From positions 92,384-156,383 of the forward strand of contig NZ_UNRG01000004.1 of NCBI RefSeq assembly GCF_900537115.1: a stretch of 64,000 bases of DNA, in the 5' to 3' direction. Numbering within the stretch: the first letter of the stretch is position 1; every line of letters begins with the position of its first letter. A program made the position numbers and the translations under genes. The notes under the pieces were generated by a model, which saw nothing but the letters and a program-made list of their open reading frames with translations, did no database searches and was not told the DNA's origin. Below are positions 43,712 through 54,311 of this stretch, piece by piece. The stretch comes from Arthrobacter sp. Alg241-R88. GTDB lineage: Bacteria; Actinomycetota; Actinomycetes; Actinomycetales; Micrococcaceae.

Positions 43712-44590
43712 CTACATCGAGATTTTCACCCAGCTGGCGACGGCCAGCAGCAGCACGACCGCCACCAGGCCCGCTGCCTGGATGAGGCCCTGCCGCCGTC
43801 CACGCGGAGTGTAGGCAAGGATTGCCGCGCAAAGGGCACCCGTTACCAGGCCACCCAAGTGCGCCTGCCAAGCGATCTGGGGGATGAGGAAACCAATCAC
43901 GCCGTTGATGGCAATCAGCACCCACAGCTGGCGGGTATCGCCACCACGGTGCCGCTGCACCAGCAGCATGGCGCCGAAGAGGCCGAAGATGGCGCCTGAA
44001 GCGCCCACAACTCCCACCAGCCCTTGTCCTGGTACCAGCACGGGATTCAGGAGCAGGTATCCAACGGAGCCGCCTACGGCCGAGATCAGATACAGCGCCA
44101 GGAAGCGGGCACGGCCCAGGAGTGGCTCGAGGGCCTGGCCGAAGATCCACAGCGTGTACATGTTCAAGGCGATGTGCAGGACGGAATCCGGCGAGTGCAG
44201 GAAAGCCGCGGTCAGCATCCGCCATGGCTCAAACGCCCCGTACTCAGGGGTAGCGAAGACGTTGTTGTAGGCGAACTGCTCGTAGACCACCTGGCCTGGG
44301 ACCACCCATTGAAGCACGTACATCACCGCACAAAGGGCAATAATCCCGTACGTCACCACCGGTTTGCCGGACGCTACGGCGCCGCCGTAGACCGTCCGGA
44401 CCTGGGGCGTCGTCCGGCTTGTCTCGTTGACGCAGTCAACGCATTGGAATCCGACGGCGGCCGCCCGCTGGCAGTCGGGGCACGCCGGCCGCCCACACCG
44501 CTGGCAGCGGACATAGGAAGGCCGGTCCGGATGCCGCGGGCACACCGGAACCTGTGCGGACGGCTCAGCCGACGGAACTCCGTAACTCAT
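43712..44590 (-). CDS. Rhomboid-family intramembrane serine protease with zinc-finger N-terminus
   Basis: 292 residues. The first ~60 contain paired Cys/His motifs (CPRHPDRPSYVRCQRCGRPACPDCQRAAAVGFQCVDC), a B-box-like zinc finger common in actinobacterial rhomboids. Six or seven membrane helices follow, with the serine nucleophile in GVVGASGAIFGLFG and the catalytic His in AWQAHLGGLVTGAL. It cleaves membrane-spanning substrates within the bilayer. Follows the cyclophilin gene after 9 nt, so likely one transcript. Confidence 0.93.
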   Translation of the reverse strand: MSYGVPSAEPSAQVPVCPRHPDRPSYVRCQRCGRPACPDCQRAAAVGFQCVDCVNETSRTTPQVRTVYGGAVASGKPVVTYGIIALCAVMYVLQWVVPGQVVYEQFAYNNVFATPEYGAFEPWRMLTAAFLHSPDSVLHIALNMYTLWIFGQALEPLLGRARFLALYLISAVGGSVGYLLLNPVLVPGQGLVGVVGASGAIFGLFGAMLLVQRHRGGDTRQLWVLIAINGVIGFLIPQIAWQAHLGGLVTGALCAAILAYTPRGRRQGLIQAAGLVAVVLLLAVASWVKISM

Positions 44591-44599
44591 GGGTGGGGA

Positions 44600-45145
44600 T
44601 TACAGCTGTTCGATGTCGATGCTGTTGATGGTGACGTCCTCCACCGGGCGGTCACCCATGCCGGTGCGCACGCCCTCGATGGCGTCCACAACCTTCTTGG
44701 ATTCGTCGTCGGCCACTTCACCAAAGATGCTGTGCTTGCCCTGGAGCCAGTCGGTGGGGATGGTGGTGATGAAGAACTGTGAACCGTTAGTGCCCTTGCC
44801 CATCTGGATCCCGGCGTTGGCCATGGCCAGCTTGTAGGGCTGGTTGAAGCTGAGCTCAGGGTGGATCTCGTCGTCGAACCGGTAGCCGGGTCCGCCGGTG
44901 CCGCGGCCCAGGGGATCGCCGGCCTGGATCATGAAGTCCTTGATGATGCGGTGGAAGATGGTGCCGTTGTACAGCGGCGTGCCCGTCTTCTCCTCGCCCG
45001 TCTCCGGGTGGGTCCACGTCTGCTCGCCGGTGGCGAGGCCAACGAAGTTCTTGACCGTCTTGGGCGCGTGGTTGCCGAAGAGGTTGACGACGATGTCGCC
45101 AAGGCTGGTGTGGATGGTTGCTTTTGCGGTTGCGATTGCAGTCAT
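44600..45145 (-). CDS. ppiA: Peptidyl-prolyl cis-trans isomerase (cyclophilin)
   Basis: 181 residues from ATG 45145. No signal peptide, so cytosolic. Cyclophilin core: TIFHRIIKDFMIQAGDPLGRGTGGPGYRF with the catalytic Arg, then GTNGSQFFIT and KHSIFGEV. It speeds proline isomerisation during folding. The position near gyrA and upstream of the rhomboid gene is conserved in actinobacteria (ppiA locus). ATG 45154 is a possible earlier start. Confidence 0.94.
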   Translation of the reverse strand: MTAIATAKATIHTSLGDIVVNLFGNHAPKTVKNFVGLATGEQTWTHPETGEEKTGTPLYNGTIFHRIIKDFMIQAGDPLGRGTGGPGYRFDDEIHPELSFNQPYKLAMANAGIQMGKGTNGSQFFITTIPTDWLQGKHSIFGEVADDESKKVVDAIEGVRTGMGDRPVEDVTINSIDIEQL

Positions 45146-45300
45146 AACGCCCATTCTTCCACGGCGGTCCGGGGTGGTGATGGCTGTTGCAGCAGTTCCG
45201 CGCTGGGTGAAATCCGCCTAAAATCCGCAGAGAGAATAGCCGGTGAAGACCAAGGCACGTAGGCTAACCACAGACCGTCACATTAATTCGGGAGGTAGTT

Positions 45301-46239
45301 GTGAAGAAATCGGATCGTATTGCCCGTGACCTTGAGCTGTCAGTCATTGGCGCCATGGAAAATGCCAAGGATTGGGCATCCCCCCGCGTGGAAGCAGCCG
45401 TGGACCGTCTGCAGCACAGCCTGGATACCGCATCTCCCAAGATCCAGGAAGGCCTGAAGACCGCGGCCCACAGGGCGGCGGACGGAGTAGCCGTGGTAAC
45501 GCCCCGCATCCAGGACGGCCTGGCCCAGCTCGCTCCGCGGATCAACGATGCAGTGGACGGCGCTTCGCCGCGGCTGCATGAGGCCCTGGACAAGGCCACG
45601 CCCGTCATCCTTAATGCCCGTGACCGCGTGGTGGTGGAATACCTGCCCCGCCTGTCCGACCAGATCGGTTCGGCATCCAGTGTTGTGCACCGGACGCTGG
45701 AAAACACACCCGCCCGCGTGGACGCCGTTGCCCAGAAGCTTGGCGACGTGGGAATCATCCACGCCATCCAGGAGCAGGCCCTGGCCACAGGAACGCAGCT
45801 CAAGGCTGCGGCCAGCCAAGCCGGCCGCACGGCAACCGTTCAGCTCGCGGAGCCCGAGGCCCCGAAGAAGCGCGGCTGGCTGGTCTTCGGTGTCATCGCC
45901 GCGGCGGTTGCCGCCGGCGTGGCAGCCTGGAAAGCATCCAAGCCGGTCGAGGATCCGTGGAAGACGCCCTCACCTGTTGCAGGCACGGGCACGCCCGCGC
46001 CGGTTCCGGCCACCACAGTGAACGAGGTCCCGGAAGCAACCACCGGCTCCGCCTCCGAGGTGGCCGAGGCCGCCAAGGACACGGCGGGAGACGCCGCGGA
46101 GAAGGCAAAGCACGTGGCGGAGGATGTGGCTGAGGACGTTTCCAGCAGCACGGCATCAGTGGCCACCGATGCTAAGACAGCCACCAGGAACATCGCATCC
46201 AGCAGCAGCGGCGCGGACAAGGGCACCACCCAGTCCTAG
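45301..46239 (+). CDS. Membrane-anchored helical repeat protein (function unknown)
   Basis: 312 residues from GTG 45301 with a strong GGGAGG site. Residues ~25-110 are repeated amphipathic units (ASPRVEAAVDRLQHSL, ASPKIQEGLKTAA, VTPRIQDGLAQL, APRINDAVDG, ASPRLHEALDKA). A membrane helix follows at ~202-220 (WLVFGVIAAAVAAGVAAW), and then an acidic/Ala-rich tail (SEVAEAAKDTAGDAAEKAKHVAEDVAED) resembling LEA-like helices. Similar proteins occur beside the cyclophilin gene in related genomes, as I recall. A membrane-surface or stress role is possible but not shown. Confidence 0.82.
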   Translation: MKKSDRIARDLELSVIGAMENAKDWASPRVEAAVDRLQHSLDTASPKIQEGLKTAAHRAADGVAVVTPRIQDGLAQLAPRINDAVDGASPRLHEALDKATPVILNARDRVVVEYLPRLSDQIGSASSVVHRTLENTPARVDAVAQKLGDVGIIHAIQEQALATGTQLKAAASQAGRTATVQLAEPEAPKKRGWLVFGVIAAAVAAGVAAWKASKPVEDPWKTPSPVAGTGTPAPVPATTVNEVPEATTGSASEVAEAAKDTAGDAAEKAKHVAEDVAEDVSSSTASVATDAKTATRNIASSSSGADKGTTQS

Positions 46240-46256
46240 CAGTCCGGCTGTCCGGT

Positions 46257-46287
46257 GAGGGGTCCTGCCTTTGAGGCGGGGCCCCTC
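46257..46287 (+). terminator. Hairpin after the helical repeat protein gene
   Basis: The 13-bp stem 46257-46269 with 46275-46287 (two G-T pairs) and a 5-nt loop starts 17 nt after the stop, followed by ATTCGTC. It may be a moderate terminator before the glycosyltransferase gene. Confidence 0.65.
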
Positions 46288-46350
46288 ATTCGTCTCCGGG
46301 CACAGCCGCCCTCCCGGGAGGCGCATCTGATCGATGCTAGATTTGGACTG

Positions 46351-47226
46351 ATGTCAGCCGATCAATCCTCTGAGGATGCCTTGAACGACGCAGCAGAACT
46401 GCCCCGCGTGTCAATCGTTATCCCGGCATACAACGAGGAGAGCGTGATCCGGCAGTGCCTTATTGCTGCCATTTACCAGTCCGTCCCGGCCCACGAGATC
46501 ATCGTGGTGGACAACCTGTCAAAGGACCGGACCGCGGACATTGTGCGCCAGATGCAGCTCGAATATCCGGAAAGCCCCATCGTCCTGCTGAGCCAGGACA
46601 AGGAACAGGGCCTCATTCCCACCCGGAACTACGGCCTGGACAACGCCACCGGGGACATCCTCGGCCGTATTGACGCGGACTCCGTGGTGGAGCCGGACTG
46701 GGTGGAACAGGTGCAGCGGGCCTTCCTGGACACATCCGTCCAGGCGGCCACCGGTCCCGTGGTTTATTACGACATGCCCATGCGCCGCTTCGGCCTGAAA
46801 GCTGACGACAAGATGCGCCAGCTAATGCTGAAGCTGGCCAAACACCAGTACCACTTCCTGTTCGGCTCAAACATGGCCCTGCGTTCCTCAGCCTGGCAAG
46901 TCATCCGGTCCGAGACCTGCCGTGACGAAAAGGACGAGATGCATGAGGACATCGACCTTTCGCTGCACCTGGCGGACCACGACCTGAAGATCAGTTATTG
47001 TCCGCAGATGGTTTCCGGCATGTCGGCCCGCCGGCTGGAGGACTCACCGCGGGACTACCGCTTCTACGTCACCCGGTTTGACCGTACCTACAAGGCCCAC
47101 AACGTCAAGAAGATGGCGCTCAAAGCGCCCATGGTGGTGTTCTTCTCTGTGTATTTCCCGGCCAAACTCCTCCGGGCCATCCACACGGTGAATACGGCCC
47201 AGCCCGTGCGCCGCGGCGGCCAGTAG
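46351..47226 (+). CDS. Family 2 glycosyltransferase
   Basis: 291 residues from ATG 46351. GT-A fold: VSIVIPAYNEESVIRQCL, EIIVVDNLSKDRTADIV, a DxD motif in GRIDADSVVEPDW, and the acceptor-side EDIDLSLHLADHDLKI (ED near the catalytic base). The C-terminal segment MALKAPMVVFFSVYFPAKLLRAI could associate with the membrane. Transfers an activated sugar to an unknown acceptor. No polysaccharide cluster is adjacent. The ribosome site is weak; a TAGATTT-like box right before the start could mean a leaderless mRNA. Confidence 0.88.
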   Translation: MSADQSSEDALNDAAELPRVSIVIPAYNEESVIRQCLIAAIYQSVPAHEIIVVDNLSKDRTADIVRQMQLEYPESPIVLLSQDKEQGLIPTRNYGLDNATGDILGRIDADSVVEPDWVEQVQRAFLDTSVQAATGPVVYYDMPMRRFGLKADDKMRQLMLKLAKHQYHFLFGSNMALRSSAWQVIRSETCRDEKDEMHEDIDLSLHLADHDLKISYCPQMVSGMSARRLEDSPRDYRFYVTRFDRTYKAHNVKKMALKAPMVVFFSVYFPAKLLRAIHTVNTAQPVRRGGQ

Positions 47227-47254
47227 GACCCGTCGGCAGCTGGACCTGCACAGG

Positions 47255-48205
47255 TCAGTCCGTCCCCAGTTCCGCCAGGGGACGCTCCGGCGGCCCATCA
47301 GCATTGCCTGTTCCTGCCGCACGGCCACGCCGCCCTCCCCTTCCGGACTTTTGCCCAAGGACGACGACGGCGAGTCCCACCAGGATGAGCGCGAGCCCGG
47401 CGTACGTACCGGCGGGGAGCACCTCCTGCAGGAAGAACGCCGCGAGGAGGGCGGCTCCGGGAATCTCGAGCAGGATGATCATCGACACCAAAAGCGGACT
47501 CATGGTGGCCAGCAGGTGGTTGAACGCCGTGTGCCCGATGAGCTGCGCGCAGACCGTAATGGCTGCGATGCCCAGCCAGCCGGCCGCCTCGAAGCCCACC
47601 AGCGGTTGGCCGCCCAGCAGGGCCAACAAGGCCACCAGCGCCGCACACATGCCGTAGCACAGCGTGGTGTAGGTTCCGGTGCTCATGCTCTGCCTCGCCT
47701 TGCCTCCGGCCAGCGTGTACAGCCCGGCAAGGGCTCCGCCGGCCACAGCCAGCAGGTCCCCCAGCAGGGCTTCGGGTGACGTGCCCAGGTCGAAGCCGGT
47801 AATGGCCACCACACCGGCGAACGCGATGCCCAGCCCGGCCAGTACCTGCCACCGGTGCCTGGTTCCCCTGAAGAGCTGGAAGACGGCGATCCACGCCGAC
47901 TGGAGGCAGACCAGGGCTGTGGCTGCGGCAACGGACGTCAGTTGCAGTGAGGTGATGAAGCAGGCAAAGTGCAGGGCCAGCGCGACGGCGGCCAGGACGG
48001 ACCAGCGGAACTCCACCTTTGTGACCCTGCCAAACTGGGTTGGCTCCCGAATGAGGGTGGGTGCCGCCATGACAGCGGCGCCAATGGCATTGCGCCAGAA
48101 GGCTATGGCCAGCGCGCTGACGCTGGTTGCCCCAAGCGTTGCCGCTATCAGGGGACCGGACGACGCAACGCCCAGCACCCCCAGGGCCGCGAGAAAGAAG
48201 TTCAC
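47255..48205 (-). CDS. EamA/DMT-family transporter
   Basis: 316 residues forming ten predicted membrane helices in two EamA repeats (first from NFFLAALGVLGVASSGPLIAATLG, second from LLGDLLAVAGGALAGLYTLAGGK). Conserved WRNAIGA-like and HLLATMSPLLVSMIILLEIPGAALLAAFFLQE segments mark the drug/metabolite transporter superfamily. Substrate unknown. The tail is Arg/Gly-rich. It sits downstream of tRNA-Ala on the same strand with a terminator between. Confidence 0.9.
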   Translation of the reverse strand: MNFFLAALGVLGVASSGPLIAATLGATSVSALAIAFWRNAIGAAVMAAPTLIREPTQFGRVTKVEFRWSVLAAVALALHFACFITSLQLTSVAAATALVCLQSAWIAVFQLFRGTRHRWQVLAGLGIAFAGVVAITGFDLGTSPEALLGDLLAVAGGALAGLYTLAGGKARQSMSTGTYTTLCYGMCAALVALLALLGGQPLVGFEAAGWLGIAAITVCAQLIGHTAFNHLLATMSPLLVSMIILLEIPGAALLAAFFLQEVLPAGTYAGLALILVGLAVVVLGQKSGRGGRRGRAAGTGNADGPPERPLAELGTD

Positions 48206-48243
48206 TGTCCAACCCTAATGTCGGGTACTGCGGGGCAAAGCAA

Positions 48244-48277
48244 AAGTCCCGGCCAGCGTTTCCGCTGACCGGGACTT
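48244..48277 (-). terminator. Intrinsic terminator after tRNA-Ala
   Basis: AAGTCCCGG (48244-48252) pairs with 48269-48277, enclosing an inner CAGCG/CGCTG stem. On the minus strand TTTTGCTTTG follows. It lies 6 nt beyond the tRNA 3' end. Confidence 0.88.
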
Positions 48278-48282
48278 CCTTA

Positions 48283-48358
48283 TGGTGGAGGCACGGGGAC
48301 TCGAACCCCGAACCCCCTGCTTGCAAAGCAGGTGCGCTACCAATTGCGCCATGCCCCC
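48283..48358 (-). tRNA. tRNA-Ala (TGC)
   Basis: A 76-nt minus-strand cloverleaf including an encoded CCA. The acceptor GGGGGCA pairs with TGCCTCC (one G-T), the anticodon arm CCTGC-TTTGCAA-GCAGG gives TGC, and GGTTCGAGTCC is the T-loop. Confidence 0.96.
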
Positions 48359-48430
48359 ATAAGAAGCAACCCGTCAATCATACCCTAGAACCTCAGGGCT
48401 GTTGACCAGCCCCGGCACCGGGCGTCCGTC

Positions 48431-48547
48431 CTAGTCAACCGTGTCGGTTGACTTGCTCCAGACAGTTTTCCGGGCTTCGGATTCCTGTGCTTTCCGGTAG
48501 ACCAGGACGCCTGCGATTGCGGCTGCCAGTACTAGCAACTTCTTCAC
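48431..48547 (-). CDS. DLW-39 family small protein, 38 aa
   Basis: From GTG 48547 to TAG 48431, with GGGGAGC five bases before the start. The peptide is MKKLLVLAAAIAGVLVYRKA followed by QESEARKTVWSKSTDTVD. It has one N-terminal hydrophobic helix with a positive stop and a charged tail. It matches what I know as the DLW-39 family, tiny proteins encoded near gyrA in actinobacteria; their function is not known. Lies between tRNA-Ala and tRNA-Ile. Confidence 0.85.
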   Translation of the reverse strand: MKKLLVLAAAIAGVLVYRKAQESEARKTVWSKSTDTVD

Positions 48548-48615
48548 ATGCTCCCCGTTCCGGTCCGGCCGCAGTGATGCGAACCAAACCTCCACTTGAA
48601 CCTGCACAGGTTCCG

Positions 48616-48689
48616 TGGGCGTACCAGGACTTGAACCTGGGACCTCTTCGTTATCAGCGAAGCGCTCTAACCGCCTGAGCTATACGCCC
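48616..48689 (-). tRNA. tRNA-Ile (GAT)
   Basis: A 74-nt minus-strand cloverleaf. The acceptor GGGCGTA pairs with TACGCCC, the D-arm is AGCTCAGGCGGTTAGAGC, and the anticodon loop TGATAAC gives GAT. The 3' CCA is not encoded. Confidence 0.96.
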
Positions 48690-48786
48690 CGATACCGCAT
48701 CGGGCCGAGACATGACTTTACAGCACATCCCGGCCCGATCTCAAATCGGGCGCTTTCACCGGGAACTGGCCGGTGAAAGCAAGGAC

Positions 48787-49494
48787 CTAATCGTCGGTGA
48801 GGGTGACGCCGATGCCGCCCACCAGGGTGGCAGCGATGTTGTACAGAACGGCAGACAGCATGGAGAGGGCAGTCAGCAGGACCACATTCACTACGGCAAT
48901 AATGGTGGCGAATGATGCCACCTGGCCGAGGCTGGCGACCTTCTTCAGCTCGAAGCCGCCGCCCTCAGAGCCGGCGAGCGTGCCCAGCAGGCTGTCCACC
49001 TGGTCGAAAATCCCCGTGAGGTCCAGAACGGTCCACAGGACGATGGCAGCGACTACGGTGACGATTCCCAGCGCCACCGACAGCAGGAATGCCATCTTCA
49101 GGACGGACCAGGGGTCCACCTTGCTGACCAGCAGCCGGGCACGCCTGACCTTGGCCTTCGGCGCCGGCTTCACCAATCCTGGAGTCCCCGCGGCGGGACG
49201 CTGGCCCTGCACCGGGTTTCCCGGTGCGGGCCGCTGGCCGGGCTGACCTTGCACGGGGCGCTGACCCTGCACGGGACTTCCCGGAGCCGTGCGCGGGGCC
49301 GGCTGTCCCGTCGTCGGACGCTCGCCCTGGGCGGGGCGCTGGCCGGGAACAGACGGGCGCTGGCCCGGGGCAGCTGCGGGAGCTGCCGGCCGCTGCTGGG
49401 GACGAACAGGAGCGTTCACGCGGGGCGCAGCCGAGGGCCGGCTTCCCTCGGGAACAGAAGTGTTCGGCTTGGGAAATGAGTCCGGATTACTCAC
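48787..49494 (-). CDS. DUF3566 membrane protein with Pro/Gln/Arg-rich N-terminus
   Basis: 235 residues from GTG 49494, with GGAGG six bases before it; the start lies inside the last codons of gyrA (8-nt overlap). The first ~115 residues are repetitive [11 protein letters not shown] and APG units, likely disordered and cytosolic. Two membrane helices follow ([22 protein letters not shown] and [22 protein letters not shown]) with the DUF3566 domain between and around them. The gyrA-DUF3566 pairing is conserved in actinobacteria, where mycobacterial counterparts affect cell-wall synthesis; the function here is inferred only. Confidence 0.88.
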   Translation of the reverse strand: MSNPDSFPKPNTSVPEGSRPSAAPRVNAPVRPQQRPAAPAAAPGQRPSVPGQRPAQGERPTTGQPAPRTAPGSPVQGQRPVQGQPGQRPAPGNPVQGQRPAAGTPGLVKPAPKAKVRRARLLVSKVDPWSVLKMAFLLSVALGIVTVVAAIVLWTVLDLTGIFDQVDSLLGTLAGSEGGGFELKKVASLGQVASFATIIAVVNVVLLTALSMLSAVLYNIAATLVGGIGVTLTDD

Positions 49495-52165
49495 TCGTTA
49501 CCTCCGTGTTGTCTTCGTTCGGCTCAGCGTCGCCCGAGGCGTCCTCTGACTCAACGGCCGGTGATTCTTCTGCCACTGCTGACTCTGCGGCTTCCTCCGG
49601 GGAGCCGCCATCTTCAGCCAACGTTACGTCATCCTCAAGCGATTCCTCGCCCTCGAGACCGCGTTCGCTGTTGCGCGCCACCTCGATGATCCGGTCATTT
49701 TTGTCCGGCTTGGCGAAGATAACGCCCATGGTGTCGCGCCCCTTGGCCGGGACGCCGGCAACCGAGGAACGGACAACCTTGCCGCCTTCCATGACCACCA
49801 GGACCTCGTCCTCTTCCTGGACGATCAGCGCTCCCACCAGGTCACCGCGTCCTTCGGCCAGCTTGGCCACCTTGATGCCCAGGCCGCCGCGGCCCTGCAG
49901 CCGGTATTCCTCGACCGCGGTGCGCTTGGCGTAGCCTCCGTCCGTGACAATGAACACGAACGAGCCGTCGGTCACCACGTTGGCAGCGAGCAGTTCGTCC
50001 TCTTCGCGGAACTTCATGCCGGTGACGCCGGAGGTTGCCCGGCCCATGGGGCGAAGGGCGTCTTCGGTGGCCGTGAAGCGGATGGACTGGCCCTTGCGGG
50101 ACACCAGCAGCAGGTCATCGGTTTCGGACACCAGCTGCGCGGATACGAGTTCGTCGCCGTCGCGGAGGTTGATCGCGATGACGCCTGCGGAACGGTTGGT
50201 GTCGTAGTCCTCCAGCCGCGTCTTCTTGACCAGGCCCCGCTTGGTGGCGAGAACCAGGTACGGCGCCTGCTGGTAGTCCTTCAGGTCCAGGACCTGGGCG
50301 ATGTGTTCGTCCGGCTGGAACGCCATCAGGTTTGCCACGTGCTGGCCCTTGGCGTCGCGGCCGGCTTCCATCAGCTCGTACGCCTTGGCCCGGTATACCC
50401 GGCCAAGGTTGGTGAAGAACAGCAGCCAGTGGTGGGTGGTGGTGACGAAGAAGTGCTCCACCACGTCATCGCCGCGGAGCTGGGCACCCTTGATGCCCTT
50501 GCCGCCGCGCTGCTGGGAGCGGTAGTTGTCACTCCGGGTGCGCTTGACGTAGCCGCCGCGGGTGATGGTGACAACCATCTCCTCTTCGGGGATGAGGTCC
50601 TCCATGGACATGTCGCCGTCGTAGCCCATAAGGATCTTGGTGCGCCGGTCGTCGCCGTGCTTCGCGACGATCTCGCCAAGCTCGGTGCTGATGATCTCGC
50701 GCTGGCGCTGCTCGGAGCCAAGGATCTCGTTGTACTCCGCGATCAGTGCTTCAAGCTCTGAGTGGCGGTCCTGGATCTTCTGGCGTTCCAGGGCGGCCAG
50801 GCGGCGCAGCTGCATGTCCAGGATGGCCCGTGCCTGCAGCTCGTCGATGTCCAGCAATTCCATCAGGCCGTCGCGAGCCGCTTCGGTTGTGTTGGAAGCG
50901 CGGATCAGGGCGATGACTTCATCGAGCATGTCCAGTGCCTTGAGGAGCGCCCGCAGGATGTGGGCTTCTTCCTCGGCCTTGCGCAACCGGTACCGGGTGC
51001 GCCGGGCGATGACATCCATTTGGTGGGTCACCCAGTGCCTGATGAAGGCATCCAGGCTCAGGGTGCGGGGCACGCCGTCCACAATGGCCAGCATGTTGGC
51101 GGAGAAGTTGCTCTGCAGTTCGGTGTGCTTGTAGAGGTTGTTCAGCACCACCTTGGGGACGGCGTCGCGCTTGAGGACGATGACCAGCCGCTGGCCGGTC
51201 CGGCCGGACGTTTCATCGCGCAGGTCGGCAATGCCCTGGATCTTGCCGTCCTTGACCAGTTCGGCGATCTTAATGGCGAGGTTGTCCGGGTTCGCCTGGT
51301 ATGGCAGTTCCGTGACCACGAGGCAGGTACGTCCCTGCAGCTCCTCCACGTTCACTACGGCCCGCATGGTGACGGAGCCGCGGCCGGTCCGGTAGGCATC
51401 CTCGATGCCCTTGTGCCCGAGGATCGTGGCACCGGTGGGGAAATCCGGGCCCTTGACCCGCAGCAGGAGTTCTTCCAGCAGTTCTTCGCGGCTGGCTCCC
51501 GGGTTGGCCAGGTACCACTGCACGCCGTCGGCTACCTCGCGGAGGTTGTGCGGCGGGATGTTGGTGGCCATACCGACGGCGATGCCTGAGGATCCATTGA
51601 CCAGCAGGTTGGGAAACCGGGCCGGCAGGATGGTGGGTTCCTGGTTCTTGCCATCGTAGTTGTCCTGGAAATCGACGGTTTCCTCGTCGATGTCGCGGAC
51701 CATCTCCATGGCCAGCGGCGCCATTTTCGTCTCGGTGTAACGGGGCGCAGCAGCTCCGTCGTTGCCGGGAGAACCGAAGTTGCCCTGGCCGAGGGCCAGC
51801 GGGTAACGCATGGTCCAATCCTGGATGAGGCGGACCAGGGCATCGTAGATCGCGGTGTCGCCGTGGGGGTGGTACTGGCCCATGACCTCGCCCACAACGC
51901 GCGCGCACTTGTTGAAGGAGCGCTCGGGGCGGTAGCCGCCGTCGAACATCGCGTAAAGCACGCGGCGGTGGACAGGCTTCAGGCCGTCACGGACGTCCGG
52001 AAGGGCGCGGCCCACAATGACAGCCATGGCGTAGTCCAGGTAGGACCGCTGCATTTCCGTCTGCAGGTCCACCTGCTCAACGCGGTCGATCAGCACATCG
52101 CCTTCAAGAACGGTGTCCGGGTTCCCGGCCTCGGGGACCGGGTTCTCGGGTGTTTCGTCGCTCAT
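49487..52165 (-). CDS. gyrA: DNA gyrase subunit A
   Basis: 892 residues. The breakage-reunion domain includes [14 protein letters not shown] (quinolone-determining region) and the catalytic Tyr143 in [10 protein letters not shown]. The C-terminal beta-pinwheel carries the GyrA box [10 protein letters not shown], and a ~60-residue acidic tail ends the protein. With GyrB it introduces negative supercoils using ATP. gyrB is 55 nt upstream on the same strand. Confidence 0.97.
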   Translation of the reverse strand: MSDETPENPVPEAGNPDTVLEGDVLIDRVEQVDLQTEMQRSYLDYAMAVIVGRALPDVRDGLKPVHRRVLYAMFDGGYRPERSFNKCARVVGEVMGQYHPHGDTAIYDALVRLIQDWTMRYPLALGQGNFGSPGNDGAAAPRYTETKMAPLAMEMVRDIDEETVDFQDNYDGKNQEPTILPARFPNLLVNGSSGIAVGMATNIPPHNLREVADGVQWYLANPGASREELLEELLLRVKGPDFPTGATILGHKGIEDAYRTGRGSVTMRAVVNVEELQGRTCLVVTELPYQANPDNLAIKIAELVKDGKIQGIADLRDETSGRTGQRLVIVLKRDAVPKVVLNNLYKHTELQSNFSANMLAIVDGVPRTLSLDAFIRHWVTHQMDVIARRTRYRLRKAEEEAHILRALLKALDMLDEVIALIRASNTTEAARDGLMELLDIDELQARAILDMQLRRLAALERQKIQDRHSELEALIAEYNEILGSEQRQREIISTELGEIVAKHGDDRRTKILMGYDGDMSMEDLIPEEEMVVTITRGGYVKRTRSDNYRSQQRGGKGIKGAQLRGDDVVEHFFVTTTHHWLLFFTNLGRVYRAKAYELMEAGRDAKGQHVANLMAFQPDEHIAQVLDLKDYQQAPYLVLATKRGLVKKTRLEDYDTNRSAGVIAINLRDGDELVSAQLVSETDDLLLVSRKGQSIRFTATEDALRPMGRATSGVTGMKFREEDELLAANVVTDGSFVFIVTDGGYAKRTAVEEYRLQGRGGLGIKVAKLAEGRGDLVGALIVQEEDEVLVVMEGGKVVRSSVAGVPAKGRDTMGVIFAKPDKNDRIIEVARNSERGLEGEESLEDDVTLAEDGGSPEEAAESAVAEESPAVESEDASGDAEPNEDNTEVTSE

Positions 52166-52220
52166 TTTCTATTTCCGTTTCAGGTATATGTCAGCTCTGG
52201 AATATTCGAAGGACGTGCGC

Positions 52221-54311
52221 TTAGATATCCAGGAACCTGACGTCCTTGGCGTTCTGCTGAATGAAGTTACGGCGTGATTCCACGTCCTCACCCATCAGCA
52301 CGGAGAAGATCTGGTCTGCCGCGAGGGCGTCATCCATAGTGACCTGCAGCAGGGTGCGGTGGTCCGGGTCCATGGTGGTGTCCCACAGCTCCGTGTAGTC
52401 CATCTCGCCCAGGCCCTTGTAGCGCTGGATGCCGTTGTCCTTGGGGATGCGGCGCCCGGCCGCCTGGCCTGCGACAAGTTTCGCGTCGCGTTCCCTGTCG
52501 CTGTAGACGTAGTCGTGGGCAGCGTTTGACCACTTGATCCTGTACAGCGGCGGCTGGGCCAGGTAGACGTAGCCGTTTTCGATCAGCGGGCGCATGTAGC
52601 GGAAGAGCAGGGTCATCAGCAGGGTGGTGATGTGCTGGCCGTCCACGTCGGCATCGGCCATCAGGACGATCTTGTGGTACCGCAGTTTCGAGAGGTCGAA
52701 GTCTTCACCGATGCCGGTACCGAACGCCGTGATCATGGACTGGACTTCTGCATTGCCCAGCGCCTTGTCCAGGCGGGCGCGCTCCACGTTCAGGATCTTG
52801 CCGCGCAGCGGAAGGATGGCCTGGGTTTCGGGGTTTCGGCCGCGCTTGGCGGAACCGCCGGCGGAGTCACCCTCCACGATGTAGACCTCGCACTTCTCCG
52901 GATCCTTGGAGGAGCAGTCGGACAGCTTGCCCGGCATGCCGAAGGATTCGAGGGGGCTCTTGCGGCGCGCGTTGTCCCGGGCCTTGCGGGCCGCCATGCG
53001 GGCCTGCGCCGCGGAGATGGCCTTGCGGATGACGTCCCTGGCAGGGCCGGGATTGCGTTCCAGCCAGTCGCCGAGTCCGTCGGTAACGACGCGCTGGACG
53101 AAGCCCTTGACCTCGGAGTTGCCGAGCTTGGTCTTGGTCTGCCCTTCAAACTGAGGCTCGGCAAGCTTGACGGAAATGACGGCGGTAAGGCCCTCACGGA
53201 TGTCATCACCGGTAAGGTTGTCGTCCTTTTCCTTGATGATCCCCTTTTCGCGCGCGTAGCGGTTGATCAGGGACGTCATGGCGGCGCGGAAACCCTCTTC
53301 GTGCGTACCGCCCTCATGGGTGTTGATGGTGTTGGCGTAGGTGTGGACGCTTTCTGAGTAGGCGTTGGTCCACTGCATCGCCATCTCCAGGGCGATCCGG
53401 CGCTCTTTGTCCTCGGTCTCGAAGGCGATGACGTCCTCGTGGACCACTTCCACCTTCTTGCCGGAGTTCAGGTGCTTGACGTAGTCCAGCAGGCCTTCGT
53501 CGTACTGGTAAACCACCGTGCGGTGCTCGGCGCTTACTTCGCCTTCGGTGACAACAGCATCGAGGTCAAGGTCGGCGTCGGCGTCGTTATCGCTGGCAGA
53601 GGTGCGTTCGTCAGTCAGCGTGATGCGCAGCCCCTTGTTAAGGAAGGCCATCTGCTGGAAGCGGGCGCGCAGCGTCTCGAAATCGAACTCCGTGGTCTCG
53701 AAGATCTCGGCGTCCGGGTAGAACGTCTGGGTGGTTCCCGTCAGGTCGGTTTCCTCACCCTTCACCAGGCTGCCCTGGGGCTTGCCGCCGTCGGCGAAAG
53801 ACATCCGCCAGACGTGTCCCTGGCGGCGGACCTCTGTGTCCACCCTGCTGGAAAGGGCGTTAACAACGGAGATACCCACACCGTGCAGGCCGCCGGATAC
53901 GGCATAGCCGCCGCCGCCGAACTTGCCGCCGGCATGCAGGATGGTCATGACCACCTCGACCGTGGGTTTGTGTTCGGTGGGGTGCATGTCCACGGGAATG
54001 CCACGGCCGTCGTCGACGACCTTAACGCCGCCGTCCGCCTGGAGCACTACCTCAATATGTGTGCAGTAGCCGGCCAGGGCCTCGTCCACAGAGTTGTCCA
54101 CCACTTCGTAGACCAGGTGGTGGAGTCCCCGGGGTCCCGTGGAGCCGATGTACATGCCCGGGCGCTTCCGTACTGCCTCGAGGCCTTCAAGGACAGTAAT
54201 GTCGCTGGCGCCGTACTCGCGTGGAGTGGCAGCTTCCCCCGGGGTGTCAGGCGTGCGGGCATCCTCGACTGCGGGCTCAGCTGCCAGAATATCTGTATTG
54301 TCGTTAGCCAC
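52221..54311 (-). CDS. gyrB: DNA gyrase subunit B
   Basis: 696 residues from GTG 54311 (AGAGGAG about 12 nt before). The GHKL ATPase domain shows [41 protein letters not shown] and [15 protein letters not shown]. The TOPRIM part has [28 protein letters not shown] and the DADVDGQHI metal site, followed by RYKGLGEM. It supplies ATP hydrolysis for gyrase and is the coumarin target. The first ~45 residues are a variable, acidic extension. Confidence 0.97.
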   Translation of the reverse strand: MANDNTDILAAEPAVEDARTPDTPGEAATPREYGASDITVLEGLEAVRKRPGMYIGSTGPRGLHHLVYEVVDNSVDEALAGYCTHIEVVLQADGGVKVVDDGRGIPVDMHPTEHKPTVEVVMTILHAGGKFGGGGYAVSGGLHGVGISVVNALSSRVDTEVRRQGHVWRMSFADGGKPQGSLVKGEETDLTGTTQTFYPDAEIFETTEFDFETLRARFQQMAFLNKGLRITLTDERTSASDNDADADLDLDAVVTEGEVSAEHRTVVYQYDEGLLDYVKHLNSGKKVEVVHEDVIAFETEDKERRIALEMAMQWTNAYSESVHTYANTINTHEGGTHEEGFRAAMTSLINRYAREKGIIKEKDDNLTGDDIREGLTAVISVKLAEPQFEGQTKTKLGNSEVKGFVQRVVTDGLGDWLERNPGPARDVIRKAISAAQARMAARKARDNARRKSPLESFGMPGKLSDCSSKDPEKCEVYIVEGDSAGGSAKRGRNPETQAILPLRGKILNVERARLDKALGNAEVQSMITAFGTGIGEDFDLSKLRYHKIVLMADADVDGQHITTLLMTLLFRYMRPLIENGYVYLAQPPLYRIKWSNAAHDYVYSDRERDAKLVAGQAAGRRIPKDNGIQRYKGLGEMDYTELWDTTMDPDHRTLLQVTMDDALAADQIFSVLMGEDVESRRNFIQQNAKDVRFLDI

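Noticed and set aside
49487..52165. Quinolone-resistance mutation in GyrA (Thr in GDTAIYD)
   Set aside because: A Thr at this position may be natural in this lineage; without comparison, resistance cannot be claimed.
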